A stretch of 64,000 bases of DNA, taken from NCBI GenBank assembly GCA_002390705.1, contig DGQA01000005.1:24268-88267 (forward strand). The letters run 5' to 3'. The position numbers and the translations under genes are program-made. Numbering within the stretch: the stretch's first letter is position 1; each line of letters begins with the position of its first letter. Below are positions 52,418 to 61,405 of this stretch, piece after piece. The stretch comes from Actinobacteria bacterium UBA4426 (lineage in GTDB: Bacteria; Actinomycetota; Actinomycetes; S36-B12). Below the pieces are notes generated by a model, which was given only the letters and a program-made list of their open reading frames with translations, ran no database searches and was not told the origin of the DNA.

Positions 52418-53383
52418 TTACTCAGGTACTACGAATTGTTGGGTGCGAGTCAATCCGGCTGCCCGGCCTTTGGCTGCCATAACCAAAGCCATTTTGCGTG
52501 AAGCTTCGTCGATCATTTCGTCTCCCAACATTGCCGCGCCTTTTGCGCCACCACTTGCCGAGGTGAAGTAGCCATATGCATCCAGGATCATTTCTGCGTG
52601 ATCGTAATCTTCTTGGTCCGGTGAATAGATTTCGTTTGCAGCCTCAACCTGACCGGGGTGAAGTGCCCACTTGCCATCAAAACCAAGTGCCGCTGAGCGC
52701 CCCGCAACCCGACGGAACCCCTCCACGTCTTTTATCTGCAGGTAGGGGCCATCAATTGCCTGTTTGTTGTAGGCACGCGCCGCCATGAGGATCCGCATCA
52801 AGATGTAATGGTAAGCGTCCCCAGTGTCGTATCCGGGGGGCTGCTCGCCAACCACGAGCGACTTCATATTAATGCTCGCCATAAAGTCGGCCGGTCCAAA
52901 GATGATCGTTTCTACTCGTGGACTCGCCTGAGCAATTGCATCAACGTTGATCAGCCCGAGTGCATTTTCAATTTGAGCCTCGATACCAATACGGCCCACC
53001 TCGAGACCATTTGATTTCTCCAATTGGGTAAGGAGCAGATCCAAAGCAATTATTTGGTCAGCGGTCTGCGCTTTGGGCAACATTATTGCATCAAGATTCG
53101 CACCGGCTCCCTCAACAACTTCAATAACGTCGGAATATGTCCATTGGGTGGTCCAGTCGTTCACACGAACCGCCCGGATTTTTCCCTCGTATCCACCTTC
53201 GTTGAGGGCCGCGACAATGTTCTTGCGGGCCTGCGGTTTAGCAAGTGGAGCAACCGCATCTTCAATATCCATGAACACTTGGTCAACCGGCAGGGTTCGA
53301 GCCTTGTCTAACATTTTCACGCTACTACCCGGGACGGCCAGGTTTGAGCGGCGGGGACGCAGTTCTCGTGCAGTGATGGACAT
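52418..53383 (-). CDS. CitE/HpcH-family CoA ester lyase (malyl-CoA-lyase-like)
   Basis: A 321-residue TIM-barrel lyase. Mg-binding acidic residues are in FMDIEDAVAP and GIEAQIENALGL, and IIFGPADFMASI is the family loop. The layout is that of L-malyl-CoA or beta-methylmalyl-CoA lyases, which split 3-hydroxy-dicarboxylyl-CoA to glyoxylate and acyl-CoA. TAATAT is exactly 6 nt before the ATG (leaderless). It leads the acyl-CoA dehydrogenase gene. Confidence 0.87.
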   Translation of the reverse strand: MSITARELRPRRSNLAVPGSSVKMLDKARTLPVDQVFMDIEDAVAPLAKPQARKNIVAALNEGGYEGKIRAVRVNDWTTQWTYSDVIEVVEGAGANLDAIMLPKAQTADQIIALDLLLTQLEKSNGLEVGRIGIEAQIENALGLINVDAIAQASPRVETIIFGPADFMASINMKSLVVGEQPPGYDTGDAYHYILMRILMAARAYNKQAIDGPYLQIKDVEGFRRVAGRSAALGFDGKWALHPGQVEAANEIYSPDQEDYDHAEMILDAYGYFTSASGGAKGAAMLGDEMIDEASRKMALVMAAKGRAAGLTRTQQFVVPE

Positions 53384-53434
53384 GCCATTATATTAGCGAG
53401 GCATTTTTCCTCTCGCCCGCGGAAAGCCCCATCG

Positions 53435-54706
53435 GTGACGGTCACACCTATGCTGTGGTGGGTGTCCAGTCCTGAACTCGGCCGATCCGCCCTTCGGCGG
53501 GCCCGCGGGGTCACCATCTACCTTTTCTTTTTCAACGGGATTGCCCTGAGCACTTTGACCCCTCGCTTGGCCGATCTGCAGGGCAAGCTGAATATGTCAG
53601 ATTTGGCCCTTGGTCTCGTCCTCAGCGCGGGGGCAGCCGGTGGTTTGTTTTTTGGCCCATTTGCAGCCATAGGGATGCGTCGATTTGGAAGTGGCCGGTT
53701 TTCCATCATCGCACTGGTATTCCTACTACCGCTATTGCCCCTTATGGGCTTGGCCCCGAGCGTTTTCATTCTGGGCCTGGTTATTTTCGCAATCGGGGCC
53801 GTTGACTCGGTACTTGATGCGGCCCAAAATGCCCACGGCCTCAACGTTCAAAAGCTGTATCGACGCTCGATCATTAATAATATGCATGCTTTTTGGGCTT
53901 TGGGGACGGTCGTAGGCGCGTTGATCGGAGCAATCACTCTTGCTCTGAACATCTCACTCACTTGGACACTGTCTTTTGTTGCGGCCTTGGGGCTACTCGG
54001 CGCATCGGCCACTTTCCGCTGGGTGCTGCCCAAGAACTGGAACAGTGATAGCGGCAATGTGGATCTGACCCGCGAAATCCACGCCGAACACTTACGCTCA
54101 ATTGATCCTGGTGCAATTGCCCCGGCGACATCAGCTACTCGATTTGGCATCAGTGTCCTTCCTCTTGTGCTCACTGCGATTGGGGCACTGACCGTTCTCG
54201 CCATCATCGTTGAAGAAGTGCCACAACGTTGGTCATCGATTTACTTCACTGACCTCGGAGTTGATCCGAGTCGAGTTGGTCTTGGTGTAGTCGCCTTCAC
54301 CATTTCCCTGACCATTGGACGATTCATTGGTGATATTTTTGTGAATCGCTTCGGCGAGCGGCTCGTTGCACAAGTCAGCATGGGTATCACCGCTGTAGCG
54401 CTTGCCTGCGCACTTGTCGCCGGAAGTTTTTATGCCTACATCGGCGCATGCATTGTCATTGGACTCGGCGTTGCTACTCTTTTTCCCGCTGCCATGCACG
54501 CGGCTACTTTTGTCAAAGGCACCAGTGCCGAAACCGCAATCACTGTCGTTAGCTGGATTTCTCGCGCCGGATTCGTATTCGCACCATTCATGGTGGGCCT
54601 TATTGCCGAACAAGTGGGTGTGAGCTGGGGAATTTCAATTGCCGTCGTTGCAGCATTGATTTTGATTCCACTTTCGCGGATATTGCGAGCCAAAACGGAA
54701 CACTAA
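53435..54706 (+). CDS. Major facilitator superfamily transporter
   Basis: A 423-residue protein with 12 hydrophobic helices in two halves. It resembles the sugar/multidrug MFS group with short loops and the TPRLADLQGKLNMSDLALGLVLSAGAAGGLFFGPF N-terminal pattern. Substrate unknown. The GTG at 53435 is used; ATG at 53450 is an alternative, and neither has a clear ribosome site. Confidence 0.85.
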   Translation: MTVTPMLWWVSSPELGRSALRRARGVTIYLFFFNGIALSTLTPRLADLQGKLNMSDLALGLVLSAGAAGGLFFGPFAAIGMRRFGSGRFSIIALVFLLPLLPLMGLAPSVFILGLVIFAIGAVDSVLDAAQNAHGLNVQKLYRRSIINNMHAFWALGTVVGALIGAITLALNISLTWTLSFVAALGLLGASATFRWVLPKNWNSDSGNVDLTREIHAEHLRSIDPGAIAPATSATRFGISVLPLVLTAIGALTVLAIIVEEVPQRWSSIYFTDLGVDPSRVGLGVVAFTISLTIGRFIGDIFVNRFGERLVAQVSMGITAVALACALVAGSFYAYIGACIVIGLGVATLFPAAMHAATFVKGTSAETAITVVSWISRAGFVFAPFMVGLIAEQVGVSWGISIAVVAALILIPLSRILRAKTEH

Positions 54707-54715
54707 TCACACCTT

Positions 54716-55708
54716 TTAGATCGGCGAAGTCTCCATCGGAGTTTCGCTCTTCGGGTTTGACTTGATCACGAGAATCACCCCGGCCAGAATTAATGCGGCG
54801 GCAGGATAAATCGCAGCCGGTGGGGCTTGACCGAGCCAAATGGCTGCGACGAGAGCCGCACCAGGCATCTCAAATAAAATCGCAAGTGAAACGAACGTGG
54901 CAGAAGAACGAGCTAATACCTTGTTCATTAATGTATGGCCGAGTAGTTGCGCTCCCAAAGTAATCCCAAGGATCATCAGCCATGCCTCAGGGTCAAACCC
55001 TATTAACTCCTGTTCGAACACGAACACCAGTGGCAAGATTGTGAGTGCTGCAACCGCATAAAGCGGAAACGTCATAGTTGCCGTTGGCACACTCTTTCGC
55101 ACCTCCGCCCCAACCGACATGTACGCCGCAGCGAAAATTGCGCCGGCTAGCGCTAATGCATCACCAATCAAATGATTGGCGTCCATCCGGATATCGACCC
55201 CGGTCAACACCAAGACTCCACCGAGTGCAATCCAAATCCCGACCCATGATCCGCGGCTAATTCGGACGCCGCGAGCTCGGGCAATGAATGCCGCCCAGAT
55301 TGGTTGGGTGGAAACCAGAGCCGTCGAGGCGGCTACGGAGGTAAACACCAAAGACGGAATCCAGGTCGCAAAATGCAGACCCAAAAAAAATCCTGAGACC
55401 GCGGTCAGGCGCCACTCTCTGCTGGTTAGGCGTCGGAGGGATTTTCGATCTTTAAGCCCCACCCACACCCCGGTAAGGCCGCTGCCAATCAGGCAGCGCC
55501 AAAATGCGATTGCTAAGACCGGGGCTGCGGTAGCGGCGATAACCGGTCCGCTCAGAGCGATGAAAAAAATGGCTACCGCGAGGGAAATTAGGTCTCCTAC
55601 AGGAGGCAGGCCAAGATTCACTGATCCTGATCCTGAACCTGATCCTGGACCCGATCCTGAACCTGATCCCTTGTGCGCCTCTGAACTCACGGGTGAAGCA
55701 AACACCAT
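54716..55708 (-). CDS. EamA/DMT-family transporter with Gly-Ser N-terminal repeat
   Basis: A 330-residue, ten-helix drug/metabolite transporter made of two EamA halves. After 13 residues the N-terminus carries (GS)3GP(GS)4, encoded by eight hexanucleotide units at 55623-55670, which is unusual for this family. The ATG at 55708 has GAGGG 3 nt upstream; the frame runs further upstream without homology. The substrate is unknown. Confidence 0.87.
   Translation of the reverse strand: MVFASPVSSEAHKGSGSGSGPGSGSGSGSVNLGLPPVGDLISLAVAIFFIALSGPVIAATAAPVLAIAFWRCLIGSGLTGVWVGLKDRKSLRRLTSREWRLTAVSGFFLGLHFATWIPSLVFTSVAASTALVSTQPIWAAFIARARGVRISRGSWVGIWIALGGVLVLTGVDIRMDANHLIGDALALAGAIFAAAYMSVGAEVRKSVPTATMTFPLYAVAALTILPLVFVFEQELIGFDPEAWLMILGITLGAQLLGHTLMNKVLARSSATFVSLAILFEMPGAALVAAIWLGQAPPAAIYPAAALILAGVILVIKSNPKSETPMETSPI
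55623..55670 (-). repeat. Eight-unit hexanucleotide tandem repeat in the EamA gene
   Basis: On the plus strand the units are GATCCT, GATCCT, GAACCT, GATCCT, GGACCC, GATCCT, GAACCT and GATCCC. The repeat encodes an in-frame Gly-Ser stretch, so changes in unit number would lengthen or shorten the linker and not shift the frame. Confidence 0.92.
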
Positions 55709-55776
55709 TGACCCTCGTCCCCCGTCATCAGCCTGACATGCTTTTCTGGGAACCCGTGAAGGGGTACCCTTCACCG

Positions 55777-57048
55777 GTGAGCACGAATCCACGCGTCTTT
55801 CTTGCGCGCCTGAACAGCCTCGGCGTATTTGACCCAAATGGCGACCAAATGGGCAAGGTGCGAGACGCAATCGTGGTGCTCCGGACAGGAAATTTGCCGG
55901 CACGCCTTACCGGGCTTGTTGTTGAAGTTCCACCGCGTCGCCGAATTTTTGTTCCCATGACCAAGGTCACCACAATTGACTCCGGGCAAATAATTGTCAC
56001 GGGCACGGTAAACCTCCGGCGGTTCGAGCAACGCAAAAACGAAACACTCGTCACCGCAGAGCTGCTCGATCGAACCGTGGAGCTACAAGCTTCGGGTGAG
56101 CCGGTAACCGTCATTGATGTTGGCGTTGAGCAGTCGCGAAGTCGCGAGTGGTTTGTTGACCAACTTTTCGTGCGTCGAGCAACTCAAGGGTTTCGCCGGC
56201 GCAGCGAAAAAATGGTGGTCGATTGGAATGACGTCACCAACATGTCACTACCCGTGCCAGATCAACCAGCCGAACAGCTACTAGCCACCATGGATTCACT
56301 GCGGCCCGCTGATGTTGCATCCATGCTTCGCGAGTTGACTCCCACTCGTCGGACTGAAATCGCCCGCGAACTCGACGATGAACGCTTAGCTGACGTACTC
56401 GAAGAGATGACGGACCAGAATCGCGTTGAGATCCTGGAGGCGCTCGAGGCGGAGCGAGCCGCAGACATCCTCGAAGAAATGGATCCCGACGACGCCGCTG
56501 ACTTGATTGCTGAATTAGCACCCGAACGCGCTAAGGACCTACTAGAACGAATGGAGCCAGAAGAGGCCGATGACATTCGACGATTGCTGAGCTACGACGA
56601 CTTCTCGGCCGGTGGCATGATGACGAGCGAGCCGATTGTCTTGGCCCCTGACGAAACTGTCGCTGATGCGCTCGCTCGGATCCGAAACGCCGATCTTTCA
56701 CCAGCGCTCGCATCACAGGTGTACGTCTGCCGGCAACCCACAGAAACTCCCACCGGTAAGTATTTAGGTGTGTGCCACTTCCAAAGGCTCTTGCGGGAGC
56801 CGCCATCTTCTTTGGTCTCGGCTTTATTAGACACATCTTTAGAACCGATGCGACCAGATACCCCACTATCCGTCTTGACGCGTAGTTTTGCGGCGTACAA
56901 CCTGGTCGCGTTGCCCGTTGTTGACGAAACAGGTTCGCTCGTTGGGGCGGTTACTTTCGATGATTTAGTGGACCACATGTTGCCGCAGGGTTGGCGCGAA
57001 TTACCCGATGGCTGGGGACACGACGATCCGGTGATGCACCGTGACTAA
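55777..57048 (+). CDS. PRC-barrel / MgtE-N / CBS domain protein
   Basis: A 423-residue cytosolic protein: PRC-barrel-like start (LNSLGVFDPNGDQMGKVRDAIVVL), MgtE N-terminal superhelix (about 160-275, with repeated LEEMDPDDAADLIAELAPERAKDLLERM units) and a CBS pair (about 280-410). It has the magnesium-sensing part of MgtE without the membrane channel. The GTG at 55777 has TACCCT exactly 6 nt upstream (leaderless). It overlaps DUF1003 by 8 nt. Confidence 0.88.
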   Translation: MSTNPRVFLARLNSLGVFDPNGDQMGKVRDAIVVLRTGNLPARLTGLVVEVPPRRRIFVPMTKVTTIDSGQIIVTGTVNLRRFEQRKNETLVTAELLDRTVELQASGEPVTVIDVGVEQSRSREWFVDQLFVRRATQGFRRRSEKMVVDWNDVTNMSLPVPDQPAEQLLATMDSLRPADVASMLRELTPTRRTEIARELDDERLADVLEEMTDQNRVEILEALEAERAADILEEMDPDDAADLIAELAPERAKDLLERMEPEEADDIRRLLSYDDFSAGGMMTSEPIVLAPDETVADALARIRNADLSPALASQVYVCRQPTETPTGKYLGVCHFQRLLREPPSSLVSALLDTSLEPMRPDTPLSVLTRSFAAYNLVALPVVDETGSLVGAVTFDDLVDHMLPQGWRELPDGWGHDDPVMHRD

Positions 57049-57604
57049 GTCTGTAAAACACCCGGGTCGCAAAAGACGCCTCGATCAACCCCTTGAGCGC
57101 GGCCGAGCCCGTCGACCGGTGTATGACCCCGAGGTTTTTGGTGCGATGTCTGAGCGGGTCGCCCGCCGGATCGGATCATGGGCATTTATTGCCTGGATGA
57201 CGGTTGTAGTCATCACGTGGATTGGCTGGAACGTCTTAGCGCCGGACAATCTTAAACCGGATATTTTCCCGTTTATTTTTCTTACCCTGCTGCTGTCCTT
57301 GCAGGCCTCCTACGCCGCGCCACTTATTTTGCTCGCGCAAAACCGTCAAACCGACCGGGACCGCGTTCAATTCCAAGAAGACCGAAGCCGCAATGAACGC
57401 ATTCTTGCCGACAGTGATTACCTCGCCCGGGAAATTGCTGATGTCCGAGATGCTATGGGCGAGCTCGCCACCCGCGACTATTTGCGTGTCGAATTACGCG
57501 ACCTACTCGAGGAAATAAGTGCACGCCTTGATCGAATCGAAAGTGCCCAATTGCCAGATCACACTCCCCCAGTAGCATCGGACCATGGCCTCCACCCCCA
57601 ATAA
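57041..57604 (+). CDS. DUF1003 membrane protein
   Basis: The protein has 187 residues. Two close membrane helices (IGSWAFIAWMTVVVITWIGWNVL and IFPFIFLTLLLSLQASYAAPLILLAQNRQ) are the DUF1003 hallmark, followed by a charged coiled-coil tail. Function unknown. The GTG start overlaps the MgtE-like stop and the tail overlaps mrp by 20 nt, so the three are one operon. Confidence 0.9.
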   Translation: MTKSVKHPGRKRRLDQPLERGRARRPVYDPEVFGAMSERVARRIGSWAFIAWMTVVVITWIGWNVLAPDNLKPDIFPFIFLTLLLSLQASYAAPLILLAQNRQTDRDRVQFQEDRSRNERILADSDYLAREIADVRDAMGELATRDYLRVELRDLLEEISARLDRIESAQLPDHTPPVASDHGLHPQ

Positions 57605-58766
57605 GTTAAATGAATCCGTCGAATCTAATGGCCCGATTAATCTAGACGCGGTACACACTGCACTTGCCAGTGTCGATGACCCTGAGATCCACCGGCCGAT
57701 TACTGAACTCGGCATGGTCAAGGGAGTCCAGCTGGGCAAAAATGGTGTGGTCGAAGTGGGGATTTTCTTAACCGTCGCCGGTTGCCCCATGAAGGCCACC
57801 ATCACAGAGCGTGTGAATCACGCGGTGATGCAAGTTCCGGGAGTAGTTGAAGTAAAAGTCGATCTAGATGTTATGTCGGAAGAACAACGTGGCCAGATGC
57901 GTCAAACCCTCCGCGGCAAGGAAGACAAGGAGATTCCGTTCAACGCACCAGGATCTCTCACCAAAATCTTCGCCATTGCTTCAGGTAAAGGTGGGGTTGG
58001 CAAATCCTCGGTTACCGCTAACCTTGCGGTTGCACTAGTTCAACAAGGTTTCTCAGTTGGACTACTCGATGCCGATGTGTACGGTCACTCGATTCCTAAA
58101 ATTCTTAACGCCATGACCCCACCCACCATGGTGGAGGGTTTAATCATGCCGCCGCAGGGTAACGGCGTCCGAGTAATGTCAATGTTTTCCTTTAAACCCG
58201 GCGGAATCGAGCAACCCGTTGCCTTCCGCGGACCAATGCTGCATCGGGCACTTGAGCAATTCCTCACCGACGTCTGGTGGGGCGACCTAGATTTCTTACT
58301 ATTGGACTTGCCGCCAGGAACGGGAGACATCGCGCTTTCAACAGCCCAGCTACTGCCGCAGGCAGAACTGATCGTGGTCACTACCCCCCAACAAGGAGCC
58401 GCTGATGTTTCGATTCGCTCGGGCACTCTTGCAGCCCAAACGAATCAAAAAGTATTCGGTGTAATTGAAAACATGAGCTCGTTCCCTTGCCCACACTGCG
58501 GCGAACCGATCGACCTTTTCGGTGCTGGTGGAGGTAAATCTGTTGCCGACGGCTTGAGCAAAACATTGGGAACCAGCATTCCGGTTTTGGGAAATATCCC
58601 CTTTGATGTTCGGTTGCGCGAAGGTGGAGATACTGGCAAACCCCTCGTCAGCGCTTTTCCAGACTCTGATGCCGCTGCTGTCATTGCCGCGATTGCCCAG
58701 CAACTCAGTGCCAAGCCCCGCGGGCTGGCAGGAATGAACCTCAACATCACCCCGGCAGGGCGTTAG
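57585..58766 (+). CDS. mrp: Mrp/ApbC iron-sulfur cluster carrier ATPase
   Basis: The protein has 393 residues. An N-terminal MIP18/DUF59 domain (about 20-100) is fused to a ParA-like P-loop NTPase: ASGKGGVGKSSVTANLAVAL (about 132-151), then DLPPGTGD. The CPHC motif (SSFPCPHCGEP) can bind a 4Fe-4S cluster at the dimer interface. It delivers Fe-S clusters to apo-proteins. The gene converges on tatB with a 4-nt overlap. Confidence 0.94.
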   Translation: MASTPNKLNESVESNGPINLDAVHTALASVDDPEIHRPITELGMVKGVQLGKNGVVEVGIFLTVAGCPMKATITERVNHAVMQVPGVVEVKVDLDVMSEEQRGQMRQTLRGKEDKEIPFNAPGSLTKIFAIASGKGGVGKSSVTANLAVALVQQGFSVGLLDADVYGHSIPKILNAMTPPTMVEGLIMPPQGNGVRVMSMFSFKPGGIEQPVAFRGPMLHRALEQFLTDVWWGDLDFLLLDLPPGTGDIALSTAQLLPQAELIVVTTPQQGAADVSIRSGTLAAQTNQKVFGVIENMSSFPCPHCGEPIDLFGAGGGKSVADGLSKTLGTSIPVLGNIPFDVRLREGGDTGKPLVSAFPDSDAAAVIAAIAQQLSAKPRGLAGMNLNITPAGR

Positions 58767-59083
58767 GTCGCATCAGGGTCAAATGCTGGTTTCTCTGGTT
58801 TCTTTGCGCCGTCGGTTTCTTCCGCAGACACGTCATCTGTGAACAATGAGGTCGCAAGTTTGCGGGGATGGTATTCGCCGAGGCCTTTGACCGTATTAAT
58901 CGTGTCTTGTAGGTCTAGACCTGAGGACTCGGACAACTCTTTGCGCGCAGTTGCGCCCATCTCACGAATTTGCCGCAACCACTTCGCCGCGTCAGCTGCG
59001 GCGCGAGGCAATCGCTCTGGGCCGAAAATCAGCAGACCGAGCACCCCGAGTGCGATCAGCTCTCCGACTCCAATGTCAAACAC
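58763..59083 (-). CDS. tatB: Sec-independent translocase protein TatB
   Basis: The protein has 106 residues. MFDIGVGELIALGVLGLLIFGPERLP is the TatA/B helix with the conserved FGPERLP hinge, followed by an amphipathic helix and a charged tail. It works with TatC as receptor for twin-arginine signals. TAACCT is 6 nt before the GTG start (leaderless). htrA lies just upstream on the same strand, as in mycobacteria. Confidence 0.92.
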   Translation of the reverse strand: MFDIGVGELIALGVLGLLIFGPERLPRAAADAAKWLRQIREMGATARKELSESSGLDLQDTINTVKGLGEYHPRKLATSLFTDDVSAEETDGAKKPEKPAFDPDAT

Positions 59084-59128
59084 AACATTAGGTTACGCCG
59101 GAGCCACCCTTGTATGCCCCGGCCCCCT

Positions 59129-60286
59129 CTAACCGATAGTGCTGGAAGAGCCCAAAGTCAACGGAACCGTTGTGGACTGTCCGTTACGCGTGAAGGTGAG
59201 CTCTACCCCTTCACCCGGTGCATAACTTCGAATCACCACCACCAGCTCAGTTGAGTCGGCAACTTGGCGTCCATTAAATCCGGTAATGACATCCCCCACC
59301 CGAACCCCAGCCTCCTCAGCCGGCCCACCGGGAGTAATTTCACTAACAGCAGCCCCATCGCCCGTGTATGCAGTGTTAAGCACCACTCCAATGATCGGGG
59401 TTTGCGAGTCGCCTGTGGCGATTAATTCTTCGGCAATTCTTTTCGCGGTGTCAATCGGGATCGCAAAACCAAGTCCAATCGACCCCCTCTCCCCGCCAAT
59501 TGATCCGGCCAAGGTCGCAATTGCCGAGTTAATCCCAATCACCCGCCCAGTGTCATCGAGTAATGGACCCCCAGAGTTTCCAGGGTTAATCGCCGCATCA
59601 GTTTGAATTGCGTTAATAAAGGCCAGCTCACCGCTTCCGCCAGCGGTAACCGGTCGATCCAGCGAGCTTATGATGCCTGCCGTAACCGTGCCATTGAGCC
59701 CAAGCGGAGCACCAATCGCGATTGCGGCTTCCCCGACCCGCACAGCACTTGAGTCCCCTAGGACAGCGGCCGGCAAACCATCTCGATCAACTTTGAGCAC
59801 CGCGAGGTCATAGGAAGTATTGCGACCAACAATTTTGGCAATCGCCTCGCTACCGTCATCAAAAACAACCGTGAGTTCCCCACCATTTGCTGCCGGTGCT
59901 GCCACGTGATTGTTTGTCAGAATATAGCCATCAGACTGCACAATAAAACCTGAACCACTGCCGGAATTATTGCCAGCTTCAATCAGAATCGAAACAACAC
60001 TTGGCAAAACTGACTCAGCGATCGCAGCGACATCACTCGAACTCACGTTGGCAGCACCATCAATCTGCGGCAGCTGCACAATATTGTTTGAGACGCTTAA
60101 ATTTTCATCTCCACTGGATCCGATCACGTATCCACCAAGCCCGGCGATACCCCCAACGACCACAGCAGTCACGGCGGAAACACATACTGTTGCCAGCACG
60201 CCAAGTCCACGGCGCCGTTCTTTACGCGGTGGAGGTAACGGAATCGGCGGCGGCACCACAAAGTTTGTTGGCGGAAAGTCACTCAT
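59129..60286 (-). CDS. htrA: HtrA/DegP-like membrane-anchored serine protease
   Basis: A 385-residue protein. A Pro-rich cytosolic start is followed by one helix (LATVCVSAVTAVVVGGIAGLGGYVIG), an S1C protease domain with His127 (TNNHVA), Asp160 (SYDLAVLKVD) and Ser238 (NPGNSGGPLL), and one PDZ domain (about 290-380). It degrades misfolded envelope proteins. TAGGCT is exactly 6 nt before the ATG (leaderless). No sigE or anti-sigma gene is adjacent. Confidence 0.94.
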   Translation of the reverse strand: MSDFPPTNFVVPPPIPLPPPRKERRRGLGVLATVCVSAVTAVVVGGIAGLGGYVIGSSGDENLSVSNNIVQLPQIDGAANVSSSDVAAIAESVLPSVVSILIEAGNNSGSGSGFIVQSDGYILTNNHVAAPAANGGELTVVFDDGSEAIAKIVGRNTSYDLAVLKVDRDGLPAAVLGDSSAVRVGEAAIAIGAPLGLNGTVTAGIISSLDRPVTAGGSGELAFINAIQTDAAINPGNSGGPLLDDTGRVIGINSAIATLAGSIGGERGSIGLGFAIPIDTAKRIAEELIATGDSQTPIIGVVLNTAYTGDGAAVSEITPGGPAEEAGVRVGDVITGFNGRQVADSTELVVVIRSYAPGEGVELTFTRNGQSTTVPLTLGSSSTIG

Positions 60287-60385
60287 CTCACAAGCCTAAC
60301 GCGCGCGCATGTAGGTGTGCGAAGGCTTGCCACTAGGCTCTTGGAAGAACACACCTTAATAGGTGTTAATCCAGTGAGGAGTGAG

Positions 60386-61042
60386 ATGTCCCATCCAGCG
60401 ATTACCGAAATAGCCGCCGAGTTCACGGAGAACTACTTGGGCGAATTTGACGCTGAGCATGCCGGGGAGCTCCGTGATGCCAGGGCACACGCTGCGGACC
60501 TGGGAATTGAATGTGTCAGCCATCAAGTTGCTGCCCTACTGAAACTTCTGGCGGCCTCAACCCAAGCGCAGGCAATCATTGAGGTCGGCACGGGAACCGG
60601 TATTTCGGGCGCCGCTCTGCTCGAAGGAATGAAAACCGGTGGGGTGCTCACCAGTATCGATCTTGAGGCCGAGTATCAGCGCCATGCGAAGGAACTTTTT
60701 ACTGGCCTTGGGTGCGAATCTAATCGCACCCGATTAATCGCAGGTCGCGCCCTTGATGTACTCCCCCGCCTCTCTGACGCCGCCTACGATCTCATTTTTG
60801 TCGATGCCGACGCAGGTGAGTATCCGGCCATTCTTATACAGACGAAGCGGCTGCTACGAATTGGCGGATTGGTCATTTTTCACGGCGCATTCGCCACGGG
60901 GATTGCTGATGCTTCTGCCCGAGACTACGAAGCAACCGCCATGCGCGAACTGGCCACTGAATTGCGCTCTGACAACGACTGGCTGCCCTCGCTTCTCACC
61001 GTGGGTGCGGGTCTGTTCTTGGCCTCACGTCGCACCCCGTAG
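60386..61042 (+). CDS. SAM-dependent O-methyltransferase
   Basis: A 218-residue class I methyltransferase of the COMT-like family (Rv1220c type). The SAM motif IIEVGTGTGISGAALLEGM and the metal/SAM acidic stretch YDLIFVDADAGEYP are clear. An AGGAG site precedes the ATG at 60386. It is divergent from htrA; in mycobacteria the sigE and rseA genes lie between the two, but here there are only 99 bases. Confidence 0.88.
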   Translation: MSHPAITEIAAEFTENYLGEFDAEHAGELRDARAHAADLGIECVSHQVAALLKLLAASTQAQAIIEVGTGTGISGAALLEGMKTGGVLTSIDLEAEYQRHAKELFTGLGCESNRTRLIAGRALDVLPRLSDAAYDLIFVDADAGEYPAILIQTKRLLRIGGLVIFHGAFATGIADASARDYEATAMRELATELRSDNDWLPSLLTVGAGLFLASRRTP

Positions 61043-61055
61043 TAGCCCGCTTCTT

Positions 61056-61223
61056 TTAGGCGAAAACGGCCAGAAGCGTCTCGCCCAGTTCCTTGGCCTC
61101 GTCGGCTTTTAATTCCACGACCAACCGCCCGCCGCCCTCTAAAGGGACCCGCATCACGTAACTACGGCCCTCTTTGGTGACCTCCATTGGTCCGTCTCCG
61201 GTACGTGGCTTCATAGCGGCCAT
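61056..61223 (-). CDS. DUF3117 family protein
   Basis: A 55-residue actinobacterial protein: MAAMKPRTGDGPMEVTKEGR at the start and LVVELKADEAKELGETLLAV at the end, the DUF3117 pattern. GGAAGGGGA precedes the ATG. Function unknown. In mycobacteria it is near the same dapE-to-htrA block. Confidence 0.88.
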   Translation of the reverse strand: MAAMKPRTGDGPMEVTKEGRSYVMRVPLEGGGRLVVELKADEAKELGETLLAVFA

Positions 61224-61405
61224 GAGTGTGTCCCCTTCCAGCCAAGTCCTCGTGGCGCCCATGCGCCCTTGAATTCCCCGGCGTGCCCGGGTCGAAGACC
61301 CCATTATTCCGTATCGGCGTTAGGGGAGCCTACTCGCCCTCAGATTGGACCCCCTTCGCACAAGTGGGCCGCAACTAGATCTGTGAAAGTGGCCGGCGGA
61401 CCCGA

